A stretch of DNA of 64,000 bases. Origin: Microbacterium sp. LWH7-1.2. Its GTDB lineage: Bacteria; Actinomycetota; Actinomycetes; Actinomycetales; Microbacteriaceae. Position numbers and translations under genes: made by a program. Where the stretch lies: assembly GCF_038397755.1 (NCBI RefSeq), contig NZ_CP151637.1, positions 3,534,001-3,598,000 on the forward strand, given 5' to 3'. Each line of letters begins with the position of its first letter. The stretch's first letter is position 1. The notes below the pieces were generated by a model. The model did no database searches. It was not told the DNA's origin and saw only the letters and a program-made list of their open reading frames with translations. Positions 54,781-63,391 of the stretch are shown here, piece by piece.

Positions 54781-55740
54781 ATGGCGCAATTGCACAGCTT
54801 CGGCTACCTCGGGTTCACAACCCCAGCGATCCGTGAATGGCCCATGCTCGCTGAAGAGATCTTCGGACTCGAGGCGTACCCGCAGGAGGACGGCTCGCTC
54901 CGGCTGCGCTGGGACGACCGAGCGTTCCGGCTCCAGCTGTTCCCCGGCCATGAGGACCGCATCGCGTTCATCGGCTGGGAGGTGCGCGACGAGCAGGACC
55001 TGAAGGAGTTCGTCGCACACCTCGAGAGCCATGGCATCGAGGTGGAGCTGGCACCGGAGGAAGACCGATTGGCGCGTGGCGTTCAGCATCTCGTGCGTTT
55101 CGTCGACCCGTTCGGCGTTCCTCAGGAACTGTTCTCCGGGCAGGTGTACCTTGACCGCACGTTCAAGGGCGGCAGGGCCACCAGCGGGTTCATCACCGGG
55201 GCACAGGGCGCGGGGCACTTCGTCCTCGCGGTCCCCTCGCTGGAGGAGGCCTACGGCTTTTACCGCGACGTGCTGGGCTTCCGCGTGAGCGACGTCGTCG
55301 ACATGGGATTCGGCACGATGTCTTTCCTGCGGCTCAACCCCCGCCACCACAGCCTTGCGCTCTGGGAAGTCCCCGGACGGGTCGGGCTGAACCACATCAT
55401 GGTCGAGTCCAAGGACATCGACGACGTCGGCCGCGCATACGACCTGCTGCAGCGCTCGGACTACACGCTGAGCTCGACCCTCGGGCGCCACACCGGCGAC
55501 GAGCAGCTGTCGTTCTACACGCGCACGCCCAGCGGCTTCGACCTCGAGTTCGGTGCGGACTCGCTGGTCATCGAGGAGGAGCAGGCGTGGACCGTCCGCT
55601 ACTACGGCAAGGAGTTCGGCTCCCACAACGAGATCTGGGGACACAAGTGGCAGCCGTTGCCGCCGCAGTCCTCCATCCACCCGTACGGTGACGGCGCGGA
55701 GCTCGCACCGATGCCCGGCCCGACCGAGGGGGCACAGTGA
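54781..55740 (+). CDS. VOC-family protein, type I extradiol dioxygenase-like
   Basis: Probable ring-cleaving dioxygenase of the BphC/2,3-dihydroxybiphenyl dioxygenase type, cytosolic. 319 residues with two VOC modules (about 5-130 and 140-270). The C-terminal module keeps the Fe(II) ligands: His in GAGHFVLAV, His in GLNHIMVES and Glu in SGFDLEFGAD. A GAGGGAG ribosome-binding site precedes the ATG. First gene of the cluster; its stop overlaps the amidohydrolase GTG. The catechol-like substrate is unknown. Confidence 0.88.
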   Translation: MAQLHSFGYLGFTTPAIREWPMLAEEIFGLEAYPQEDGSLRLRWDDRAFRLQLFPGHEDRIAFIGWEVRDEQDLKEFVAHLESHGIEVELAPEEDRLARGVQHLVRFVDPFGVPQELFSGQVYLDRTFKGGRATSGFITGAQGAGHFVLAVPSLEEAYGFYRDVLGFRVSDVVDMGFGTMSFLRLNPRHHSLALWEVPGRVGLNHIMVESKDIDDVGRAYDLLQRSDYTLSSTLGRHTGDEQLSFYTRTPSGFDLEFGADSLVIEEEQAWTVRYYGKEFGSHNEIWGHKWQPLPPQSSIHPYGDGAELAPMPGPTEGAQ

Positions 55741-56744
55741 TCGACCTGCACGCGCACATCTTCTTCGACGAGCTGCTCGGCCAAGCCGGTGAGTTCGGGC
55801 CGGAGATTCGCCAGACCAGTTCGGGGCGCAACGAGGTCGTCACCGGCGCCTACTCATGGCCGATCGGTGAGAACACGTCCTTGGGCTTCTCCGCGGCAGC
55901 GCGGCTGGAGGCGCTGGACGTGGCCGGGATCGACATCCAGGCGCTCAGCCTCTCGCCGCTGTGGCTGTTCCATTCGGCCACCTCGGATGTGGCCGTCTCA
56001 TTCCTGCGGCGCGCGAACGATCTCCTGCACGAGTGGACGAGCCACGCGCCGGAGCGGCTGCTGGCATATGCCGCGCTACCGACCCAGGACGTCGATCTGG
56101 CCGTGGAGGAATTGGAGCGCAATGTCGCCCGCGGCTTCATCGGGGGTTACATCGGTTCGAACGCCAGGCCGGCGCTCGATGACCCCGACTTGGATCCGCT
56201 GTACGCCGCGCACGCCCGACTGGGGGTCCCGCTATACATCCACTCCACCGTCCCCGGAGTGGACGGCCCCGCCGGAGATCCCCGACTGGACCGCTGGCTC
56301 GGACACGTCACGGTCGGCTACCCCAACGAAGAGACCCTGACCGTACTGTCGATGATCCTCGGCGGCGTATTGGACCGTCACCCCGGGCTCAACGTCGTCA
56401 TCCCGCACGGCGGCGGCACCTTCCCGTTCATCGCCGGACGCGTACTCGACTCGCTGCGACTGCCCGCCGCGCCGGTCTCCCGCGACACAGCACGGGCCGC
56501 GCTGCAGCGCCTCTGGTTCGACACACACGTGCACTCCCGAGACTCCCTCGACCTACTCATCTCTGTCGTCGACACCGGCCGGCTCGTGTTCGGCTCGAAC
56601 TACGGCGGCTGGGACAGCGGCCACACGAACGAGGTCAGTGGCATGGAGCCGCTGCTGGACGCCAACGCACGGCGTCTGCTGCGGCTGGATCAGCCGGAAG
56701 CTCGGAACGAGGAAATTGTGGAGGTGGGACATGGCGGCCGTTGA
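55737..56744 (+). CDS. Amidohydrolase-2 / ACMSD-type decarboxylase
   Basis: 335 residues from a GTG overlapping the previous stop. TIM-barrel metal-dependent hydrolase or decarboxylase. The N-terminal HxH motif is IDLHAHIFFDE, IYIHS-like PLYIHSTVPG and VIPHGGGTFPFIAGR supply further His ligands, and the catalytic Asp may be in NYGGWDSG. The family includes ACMS decarboxylase and gamma-resorcylate decarboxylase, so decarboxylation of a ring acid or cleavage product is likely. It overlaps the FAD monooxygenase gene by 14 bp. Confidence 0.87.
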   Translation: MIDLHAHIFFDELLGQAGEFGPEIRQTSSGRNEVVTGAYSWPIGENTSLGFSAAARLEALDVAGIDIQALSLSPLWLFHSATSDVAVSFLRRANDLLHEWTSHAPERLLAYAALPTQDVDLAVEELERNVARGFIGGYIGSNARPALDDPDLDPLYAAHARLGVPLYIHSTVPGVDGPAGDPRLDRWLGHVTVGYPNEETLTVLSMILGGVLDRHPGLNVVIPHGGGTFPFIAGRVLDSLRLPAAPVSRDTARAALQRLWFDTHVHSRDSLDLLISVVDTGRLVFGSNYGGWDSGHTNEVSGMEPLLDANARRLLRLDQPEARNEEIVEVGHGGR

Positions 56745-57861
56745 ACGCGCTGCAGTGATCGGGGCCGGATTCGCGGGCCTCGCGGCCGCTATCGGCCTGG
56801 CCAGAGCCGGCGTCCACGTCGAGGTGATCGAGCGATTCCCGGACGTCAGCGCGCTCGGATCTGGGATCACGCTGCAGGGCAACGCGCTGCGCTGCCTCGA
56901 GAACCTCGGCGTCGGCGATCAGGTGAGAGAGGACTCCTGGAGCTTCAACAAGCTATCCTTCCGCGACCCCGACGACGGCCACATCATCGCCACGGTCGAG
57001 GGTCAGCGTGCTGGTGGTCCGGAGTTCCCCGCAACGGCCGGAATGTACCGGCCGAGCCTGGCGAAGATCCTCACCGACCGGGCTCGCGAGCTCGGTGTCA
57101 GGTTCCGATGGGACGCGAAGGTCGAACACATCGAACAGTCCGAGGACGAGGTGACAATCCTGACCGCTCGCGGCGAACGGATCAGCGCGGAGCTGGTCGT
57201 GGCCGCCGACGGACTCAACTCCACAGCCCGAGGTCTCCTGGGCATGCCTGAGAAGCCACAGGTGTTGGGGATGGGGATCTGGCGCGCGTTCGTTCCGCGC
57301 CTGCCCGAGATCACCCACAGCGAACTGACCTATGGCGGACCAGTGCACTACGCCGGCTACTGCCCGACGTCCCCGGACACGATGTATGTCTATCTCGTGG
57401 AGGACCTCGTCGATCGATCAGCGATGGACCACGAGTCGCAGGTCCGCACGGTGCGTGAGCTGGCCAGCGGCTACCCCGGCCCGTGGGCCCAGATCGCTGA
57501 GATGCTCGACGGGGAGGCGCAGGTCAACTACACCGCGATCACGCGGCTGCTGGTCCCGGCCCCGTGGAACCGCGGTCGGGTCGTCCTCATCGGCGACGCC
57601 GCACACTGCTGCCCGCCGACGCTCGCGCAGGGCGCTGCACAGTCGCTCGAGGACGCGGCCGTTCTGGAAGACGTGATCGCCCGCTATGACAAGCTCGAGC
57701 CGGCGCTGTGGGACGAGTTCCACGCGCGGCGCATCGAACGCGCGTCCAGCGTTGTGAACGGCTCGGTGCTGCTGAGCGAATGGCAACGGGAGCGGCGACC
57801 GGGTTCGGATGCGGCCGGGCTGATGCGCGACATCGCAACCATGCTCGCGGTGCCCGCGTAG
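56731..57861 (+). CDS. FAD-dependent aromatic-type monooxygenase
   Basis: Group A flavin hydroxylase, 376 residues from the ATG at 56731 with GGAGGTGGG upstream. FAD-binding GxGxxG is AVIGAGFAGLAAAIGLARAG, the mid motif is LVVAADGLNSTAR (DG) and the second FAD motif GRVVLIGDAAHCCPPTLAQG. This is the salicylate/3-hydroxybenzoate hydroxylase fold. It would introduce a hydroxyl group to prepare the ring for the VOC dioxygenase. Substrate unknown. Confidence 0.92.
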   Translation: MAAVERAAVIGAGFAGLAAAIGLARAGVHVEVIERFPDVSALGSGITLQGNALRCLENLGVGDQVREDSWSFNKLSFRDPDDGHIIATVEGQRAGGPEFPATAGMYRPSLAKILTDRARELGVRFRWDAKVEHIEQSEDEVTILTARGERISAELVVAADGLNSTARGLLGMPEKPQVLGMGIWRAFVPRLPEITHSELTYGGPVHYAGYCPTSPDTMYVYLVEDLVDRSAMDHESQVRTVRELASGYPGPWAQIAEMLDGEAQVNYTAITRLLVPAPWNRGRVVLIGDAAHCCPPTLAQGAAQSLEDAAVLEDVIARYDKLEPALWDEFHARRIERASSVVNGSVLLSEWQRERRPGSDAAGLMRDIATMLAVPA

Positions 57862-57939
57862 GGCGACGGACGGCCACCGGAGGCATACTTGTCCCATAAC
57901 GCGGCTGCTTCAGTTCGCGATTCGTCGGACGAGGGAGTC

Positions 57940-58878
57940 GTGAGGGAACTGAAGTCCATCGACCTCAACATGCTCCCGGCACTGGAGGCGCTCCTGGACG
58001 AGCGCCACGTCACGCGTGCGGGCGAGCGGGTCCGATTGACCCAGTCAGCGATGAGTGGCGTGCTGCGTCGGCTGCGGACCTACTTCGACGACGAGCTGCT
58101 CGTCAGGTCCGGCAACGACCTCGTCCTCACCCCGCTGGCTGAGAGTCTCATCCCGCTCGTCCGCGACGCCCGGCGCGCGACGGACAGGTTGTTCTCAGCG
58201 GCCGCGATCTTCGACCCGGCAGCGAGCGCCCGGCTTTTCACCCTGTCCGCGTCCGACTACGTACAGGCCACTCTTGCCCCTGCGCTGGCGCGCACGCTCG
58301 CACAGATCGAGTCAGGTGTCCGGGTGGACTTCGTCCCGCACCCGATGGACCTCCTCCGCGAGCCCCAGTCGGTTCTGCTGAAGTATGACCTGGTCGTCCT
58401 GCCGCCGAACTATCTCCCCGCGTACGAACGGACCTCCGAGGTGCTGTTCGAGGACGACTTCGTCTGCATCATCGCTGCCGACCATCCCGCCGTCGCGGGT
58501 CGGCTGCCGACGCTGGCCGAGCTCGCCGACATCCCGCTGGTCACTGCGTCGTTCGGCCTCAACCAGCAGCACCTGGTGCCCCTCGGCGGGCTCATGATCG
58601 CTCGCAGCGACGTTGAGCTGACGCGCCCGACCATGGAGGTGTCGTCGTATCTGTCCATTCCGTCGATCGTGCGGGAGGGACAGCACTGGGCGCTGATTCC
58701 CCGCCGCTTAGCTGAGCTGGAGTGCCCGCCGGACCGGTTTGCGGTGTTCGAGCCGCCGTTCCCGGCGGACTCGTTCACCGACTCGATGTTCTGGCACGTG
58801 TCCCGGACTCACGATCCCGCGCTCACGTGGTTGCGCGAGACGATCCGATCGGTGCTGTCGGCGGCGGACTCCGAGTAG
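57940..58878 (+). CDS. LysR-family transcriptional regulator
   Basis: 312 residues from a GTG at 57940 (VRELKSIDLNML); a TTG at 57889 would add 17 residues. The winged helix is IDLNMLPALEALLDERHVTRAGERVRLTQSAMSGVLRRLR, recognisable by LTQSAMSGVLRRLR. The effector domain includes FTLSASDYVQATL and VLPPNYLP, closest to the NodD/NahR-type subgroup, which senses aromatics. It lies inside the cluster in the same direction as the other genes. It has a 214-bp gap before the cyclase, where an inverted repeat may be its target. Confidence 0.9.
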   Translation: MRELKSIDLNMLPALEALLDERHVTRAGERVRLTQSAMSGVLRRLRTYFDDELLVRSGNDLVLTPLAESLIPLVRDARRATDRLFSAAAIFDPAASARLFTLSASDYVQATLAPALARTLAQIESGVRVDFVPHPMDLLREPQSVLLKYDLVVLPPNYLPAYERTSEVLFEDDFVCIIAADHPAVAGRLPTLAELADIPLVTASFGLNQQHLVPLGGLMIARSDVELTRPTMEVSSYLSIPSIVREGQHWALIPRRLAELECPPDRFAVFEPPFPADSFTDSMFWHVSRTHDPALTWLRETIRSVLSAADSE

Positions 58879-58958
58879 CGACTACCGGTGTACCGATGAC
58901 CGGCGGCGATGCCGGGCATGGCGACAAGCCATTTCCGTGGGCGCCGGTCCCGCTCATA

Positions 58959-58974
58959 GCCTCGAAGATGAGGC
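58959..58974. promoter_or_regulatory. Candidate LysR-type binding site upstream of the cyclase operon
   Basis: GCCTC-N6-GAGGC is a 16-bp dyad centred about 127 bp before the ATG at 59093. Size and place fit a LysR regulator site, but the sequence lacks the classic T-N11-A flanks. No other feature is seen in this 214-bp gap. Confidence 0.3.
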
Positions 58975-59092
58975 CTTCCGCCGCGACGTCGACCGCACGT
59001 CGCACACATGAGAACGCCTCCTGAGCCATCGGGCGATGAAGCGTGGGTGTGAGCCGTGACGTCTTCGCGCCCGCTATCCCGAGAGGAATGCC

Positions 59093-60118
59093 ATGGAGTT
59101 GGCGTCAGCTGAGTACGGTCGCACCGCGCTGGAGGACTTCGCGTTCGGGTTCGACGCCGCGGACCCGGAGGGCACGATCCGACGCACCGTCGACGGCGTC
59201 AAGAACTGGTTCCGGTGGGGCGAGCACGACGTCATCGGCACGCTCAACTTCATCACCGACGAGAAGCGCCGCGAAGCCGCCGGCCTGGTGCGCCGCGGAC
59301 GGGCGATCTCGCTCTCCCAGAGCTTCGATGCGAACGGCCCGCAGAAGGGCTGGCGTCGCCGGACGAACCCCGTGCACACGATGACCGACACGGGAACCGA
59401 TGCCGAGCGCGGCATCCAGGGCTTCCCTCACGGGCTGGGCGGCGCTGACGACGTCATCGCCATGCCGCTCCAGTGCTCCACGCAATGGGACGGACTCGGG
59501 CACATCTTCGATCACGGCCACGCCTGGAACGGTCGACGCGCCGGTGACGTCGTCACAAGCGAAGGCGACCTCGTCACCGGCATCGAGCACGCAGCCTCCC
59601 TGCTCGTCTCACGTGGCGTGCTGCTGGATGTCGCACGCCACCTCCAGCCGGACACTGGGGAGCTTCCTGACGGCTACGCGATCACTACTGCCGACCTCGA
59701 GTCGTGCATTCTCGCCCAGGGGCCCACGAGCCAGGTGGGAACGGGGGACATCGTCCTCGTCCGCACCGGCCAGCTCACGCGTGCCCGGCGTGACGGCTGG
59801 GGCGACTATGCAGGGGGGTCGGCGCCCGGCCTGTCCTTCACCACCGCCGAATGGCTCCATCGCATGGAGCTCGCAGCCATCGCGACTGACACCTGGGGAT
59901 TCGAGGTGCGCCCGAACGAGTTCACCGCACCTTCGTTCCAGCCCCTTCACCAGGTGGTCATCCCGAACATGGGGCTCACCGTCGGTGAGATGTGGGACCT
60001 CGACGAGCTGGCCTCGGCCTGTGCCGAGACCGGCGTCTGGGAGTTCCAGCTCGTGGCGCCACCCCTCTCCGTCACCGGCGCCGTCGGCGCACCGGTGCAC
60101 CCGATGGCACTGCTCTAG
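59093..60118 (+). CDS. Cyclase-family (kynurenine formamidase-like) hydrolase
   Basis: 341 residues, ATG at 59093 after GAGAGGA. The metal-binding signature of the family appears as TQWDGLGHIFDHGHAWNG (HxxxHxx-type region), with VLVRTGQ and IATDTWGFEVRP later. These are standard for PF04199 Mn/Zn-dependent cyclases that act on amides or lactones, such as kynurenine formamidase and isatin hydrolase. In this cluster it could open a lactone or amide. It is the first gene after the LysR gap and is followed by the FAH-type gene 27 bp later. Confidence 0.88.
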   Translation: MELASAEYGRTALEDFAFGFDAADPEGTIRRTVDGVKNWFRWGEHDVIGTLNFITDEKRREAAGLVRRGRAISLSQSFDANGPQKGWRRRTNPVHTMTDTGTDAERGIQGFPHGLGGADDVIAMPLQCSTQWDGLGHIFDHGHAWNGRRAGDVVTSEGDLVTGIEHAASLLVSRGVLLDVARHLQPDTGELPDGYAITTADLESCILAQGPTSQVGTGDIVLVRTGQLTRARRDGWGDYAGGSAPGLSFTTAEWLHRMELAAIATDTWGFEVRPNEFTAPSFQPLHQVVIPNMGLTVGEMWDLDELASACAETGVWEFQLVAPPLSVTGAVGAPVHPMALL

Positions 60119-60145
60119 CGCCTGGCCACTGGAAGGAACACATCG

Positions 60146-61123
60146 ATGAAGATTGGGCGCTGGTCGCACCATGGCCACATCAGCGAAGGCTGGATCATCG
60201 GGGACGCTGTCGTGCCGTTTCCCTATGACCTCACGATCCGAGACATGCTCCGGCTGGGGCTGCGGCGTGCGTTGGAACTGCACACGGAACTCAAGGCGCT
60301 CAAGCGCTTACCGCTGCGCGACGTTCAGCTCCTTGCGCCACTCGCGCCCGCCTCCATCCGCGACTTCGTGGCGTTCGAGGAGCACGTCGAAGGCGTCAGC
60401 GCTGCCATCGACGGTGTGAGTGAAGTCGTGCCCGAGTGGTACGAGGCGCCCACCTTCTACTTCACCAACCCGCACACCGTCCTCGGCCCCGGCGAGCGTC
60501 TGACACCTCCGGTCACGGAACGACTGGACTTCGAGCTGGAGATCGCGGTGGTCCTCGGCGGCGAAGACGGCAAGAACCTCGCTGTGCCGGACGCTGCGAC
60601 GCGGATCTTCGGCTACACGATCATGAACGACTGGTCGTCCCGCGATCTGCAGGGCCGGGAGATGAAAGTGCGGCTGGGCCCCGCCAAGGGCAAGGATTTC
60701 GGAACCAGCCTCGGTCCATGGATCGTGACCGCAGACGAGCTCGAGCCGTTCCTCGACGCCGATGGGTTCCTGACGATCCGTGCGGAAGTGTGGGTCAACG
60801 ACGAGCTCATCGGTCATGACCTCGTCTCCAACATGGGCTGGCCGTTCCCCGAGCTGGTCGCCTACGCCTCCCGCGCCTCCCGCGTTGTCGCCGGCGACGT
60901 GCTGGGTTCCGGGACGATCGGCAACGGCGGGTGCCTCGGCGAGCTGTGGGGCCGACGCGGCGAGCTGAGCCCACCGCCGCTGCAGTCTGGCGACGTGGTC
61001 CGCATGGTGGTGGAAGGCATCGGTGAACTCACCGGCACCGTCGGCGACGCGATCCAGCCACCACTGATCCCGCCTGCGCGACCGCGCCAACGGCTGCGCA
61101 ACCGGACTGGGGCAGCGGCATGA
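60146..61123 (+). CDS. Fumarylacetoacetate hydrolase (FAH)-family protein
   Basis: 325 residues with GGAAGGA upstream. The FAH fold has its metal ligands in FVAFEEHVEG, in the acidic pair of LDFELEIAVVLGG and in IMNDWSSRDLQ. GTIGNGG closes the active site. Members cleave C-C bonds of beta-diketo acids or hydrate and decarboxylate ring-cleavage products. It fits a lower step of the pathway after ring fission. The stop overlaps the SDR ATG by 4 bp. Confidence 0.91.
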   Translation: MKIGRWSHHGHISEGWIIGDAVVPFPYDLTIRDMLRLGLRRALELHTELKALKRLPLRDVQLLAPLAPASIRDFVAFEEHVEGVSAAIDGVSEVVPEWYEAPTFYFTNPHTVLGPGERLTPPVTERLDFELEIAVVLGGEDGKNLAVPDAATRIFGYTIMNDWSSRDLQGREMKVRLGPAKGKDFGTSLGPWIVTADELEPFLDADGFLTIRAEVWVNDELIGHDLVSNMGWPFPELVAYASRASRVVAGDVLGSGTIGNGGCLGELWGRRGELSPPPLQSGDVVRMVVEGIGELTGTVGDAIQPPLIPPARPRQRLRNRTGAAA

Positions 61124-61917
61124 GCGAGATAATCCTTCCCGGCATCACTGGCAACGTGTTCGTCGTGACGGGTGCCGCGGGAGGTCAGGGCGCCGAGGAG
61201 GCGCTGCTGCTTGCCCGCCAAGGCGCCGAGGTGATCGCCGCCGACATCCGAGACGACGCGCCGGAGCTGACGGAGGCTGCGGTGGCTCTGCCCGGGACGG
61301 TCACATACCGCCGCTTGGACGCCACCGACGAGGCCGATTGGGCGGCTCTTGCGACCTCCCTCGAAGGCCGCACGGTGAAAGGTCTGGTGAACAACGCTGG
61401 GATCACCCATCGCATTCGCATCGGCGCGGTCGAGCGCGCCGATTGGGACCGTGTCCTCGCCGTCAACGTGACGGGCGCGATGCTCGGCATCCAGGCGCTC
61501 TTGCCGCTCATGACCGCCGGTTCGTCCATCGTCAACATCGGCTCCGCCGCAGGGGTCACCGGGCACTACACGGCCGCCTACACGACGAGCAAGTGGGCGC
61601 TGCGGGGCCTCACGCACGCGTGCGTCACCGAGCTCGGACCCCGGGGCATCCGCGTCAACATCGTCCACCCCGGCTACATCCGCACCGAGATGACCGCGAG
61701 CGCGCCCGCCGAGTTCCTCGACGCGAATATCGCCATCGCGCCGCTCCACCGGGGCGGCGAGCCCGACGAGGTGGCGGGTGTCGTCGTCTTCCTGCTCTCG
61801 GATGCCGCGTCCTATGTCACCGGCGCCGAGATCAGCGTCGACGGCGGCCAGTTCCTCTCGGGCGTCGCGACGTTCCTGTCGGACGCCGTGCGCCCGGCGC
61901 AGACCCCAGAGCCCTGA
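61120..61917 (+). CDS. Short-chain dehydrogenase/reductase (SDR)
   Basis: 265 residues. NAD(P) motif VTGAAGGQGAEEALLLA, a D in ADIRDDAP that favours NAD over NADP, and NNAGITH. Catalytic residues are Ser in NIGSAAG, Tyr154 and Lys158 in YTTSK. Classical SDR with the PGYIRTEM loop after the active site. It likely oxidises an alcohol intermediate in the pathway. Confidence 0.93.
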   Translation: MSEIILPGITGNVFVVTGAAGGQGAEEALLLARQGAEVIAADIRDDAPELTEAAVALPGTVTYRRLDATDEADWAALATSLEGRTVKGLVNNAGITHRIRIGAVERADWDRVLAVNVTGAMLGIQALLPLMTAGSSIVNIGSAAGVTGHYTAAYTTSKWALRGLTHACVTELGPRGIRVNIVHPGYIRTEMTASAPAEFLDANIAIAPLHRGGEPDEVAGVVVFLLSDAASYVTGAEISVDGGQFLSGVATFLSDAVRPAQTPEP

Positions 61918-61941
61918 CCCCATCGCATCGGAGGACTCCTC

Positions 61942-63126
61942 ATGTTCATGTACTTCCCCACCAACTACGTGTGGAGCCTGTCGGTCGTCGCGACCCTCAA
62001 CAACGGCGGCTACATCGACGAGGTCGACCGCGCGTGCAAGCCGGTGCTGCTGGCGTCGCAGAACGGCGACGACGCGGGAACCGAAGAGCTCTACGCATCA
62101 TGGGCGGCCGTCGCCGACCGCCTGATCGCCAAGGCACAGGACGACGAAGCCCGCGGGCGCCGCATCGGCGCGGGGGAGACCTACTACCGCGCGTCGCTGT
62201 ACACGTCGCAGGCCGAGCGGCTGCAGTCGCCGAAGTGGGAGGGTCGCAACGCGGCGTACCAGAAGTCGATCGATCTGCTCCTCACGCACGTCGAGCTGCT
62301 GGACGTGCCGCTGACCACGGTGGAGATCCCGTACACGCCGGCCGACGAGTCGCTGCCCGAGGGCACGTCGCTGCCCGGCTACTTCTACCGCGCACCCGGC
62401 GAGGGCCCGCACCCCGTCATGATCCAGTGGAACGGCCTGGATTCGACGAAGGAGATGATGTACTACTCGGGCTTCCCGCAGATGCTCGCACAGCGCGGCA
62501 TCTCGACCCTCATGATCGACACCCCGGGCTCCGGTGAGGCGCTGCGGCTGCGCGGTCTGACGGCGCGGCACGACACCGAGGTGTGGGCGGGCGCCATCAT
62601 CGACTGGATCGAAGCGAACGCCGACGAGCTCGGCGCCGACACGGCACGCCTGGGCATCGTCGGCTGGTCGTTGGGTGGGTACTACGCGCCCCGTGCACTC
62701 GCGTTCGAGAAGCGGCTCAAGCTCGGTGTCGCCTGGGGCGCGAACCACAACTGGTTCGAGGTGCAGGAAGGTCGCCGCCAGCGCGAGGGCGAGAACCCGG
62801 TGCCGCACTACTGGGACCACGTGTTCTGGGTGTGGGGCGCGAGCGACATGGACGACTTCATCGAGAAGACGAAGGGCATGCACCTCAACGGCGTGGTCGA
62901 GCAGATCACGGCGCCCTTCCTCATCACCCACGGTGCGGGCGACCGGCAGATCAACGTGAAGTACGCCCACCAGTCGTACGAGCAGGCGGTGAACTCTCCC
63001 AAGGTCGAGCTGCGCCTGTTCGACGACCCCGAGGGCGGCACCGAGCACATCTCGATCGACAACATGCCGTACGTGGCCGGCATCATCGCGGACTGGGTCG
63101 CCGAGACGTTCTCCGAGACCCGCTAA
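61942..63126 (+). CDS. Alpha/beta hydrolase similar to 2,6-dihydroxypseudooxynicotine hydrolase (C-C hydrolase)
   Basis: 394 residues with CGGAGGA upstream. A helical N-terminal domain (about 1-135) is followed by the hydrolase core, as in the FrsA/DHPON hydrolase group, which cleaves C-C bonds in actinobacterial nicotine breakdown. The nucleophile is Ser243 in GWSLGGYYAP, the acid probably Asp in THGAGDRQINV, and the base His in GGTEHISIDN. Resemblance is to the fold group; nicotine as substrate is not implied because other nicotine-pathway genes are absent. Last catabolic gene before a hairpin. Confidence 0.83.
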   Translation: MFMYFPTNYVWSLSVVATLNNGGYIDEVDRACKPVLLASQNGDDAGTEELYASWAAVADRLIAKAQDDEARGRRIGAGETYYRASLYTSQAERLQSPKWEGRNAAYQKSIDLLLTHVELLDVPLTTVEIPYTPADESLPEGTSLPGYFYRAPGEGPHPVMIQWNGLDSTKEMMYYSGFPQMLAQRGISTLMIDTPGSGEALRLRGLTARHDTEVWAGAIIDWIEANADELGADTARLGIVGWSLGGYYAPRALAFEKRLKLGVAWGANHNWFEVQEGRRQREGENPVPHYWDHVFWVWGASDMDDFIEKTKGMHLNGVVEQITAPFLITHGAGDRQINVKYAHQSYEQAVNSPKVELRLFDDPEGGTEHISIDNMPYVAGIIADWVAETFSETR

Positions 63127-63140
63127 CACCACGACATCGT

Positions 63141-63172
63141 CGCCTGGCCGGGTGACTGCGGCCGGCCAGGCG
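63141..63172 (+). terminator. Hairpin ending the catabolic operon
   Basis: CGCCTGGCCGG (63141-63151) and CCGGCCAGGCG (63162-63172) form an 11-bp perfect stem with a 10-nt loop, 15 nt after the stop. There is no T-tract. The remaining ~220 bp to the next gene shows no clear feature except AAAGGAG just before the next start. Confidence 0.6.
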
Positions 63173-63391
63173 GCTTCGTCGCGCTCTCGTTCCGGACAGA
63201 CGCCGCGGCAGGCCACGGGGTCCGAGCAGCCTGCGCGAGCACTGCGAATTCCAACTGGGACCTGGCAGCCCCGTCGGCACGGTATCGCTGCGACGCATGA
63301 ACGGCATCGCGGATAACTGTTTCCGGCGCGCGGAGCCGTCTTCATACATTGAGTGTGATCCGCACCAAGTGATCGAGTCAAAGGAGATTCT

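Noticed and set aside
61942..63126. Nicotine degradation pathway
   Set aside because: Only the C-C hydrolase resembles a nicotine enzyme. There are no nicotine or 6-hydroxynicotine oxidase or ketone dehydrogenase genes in the window.
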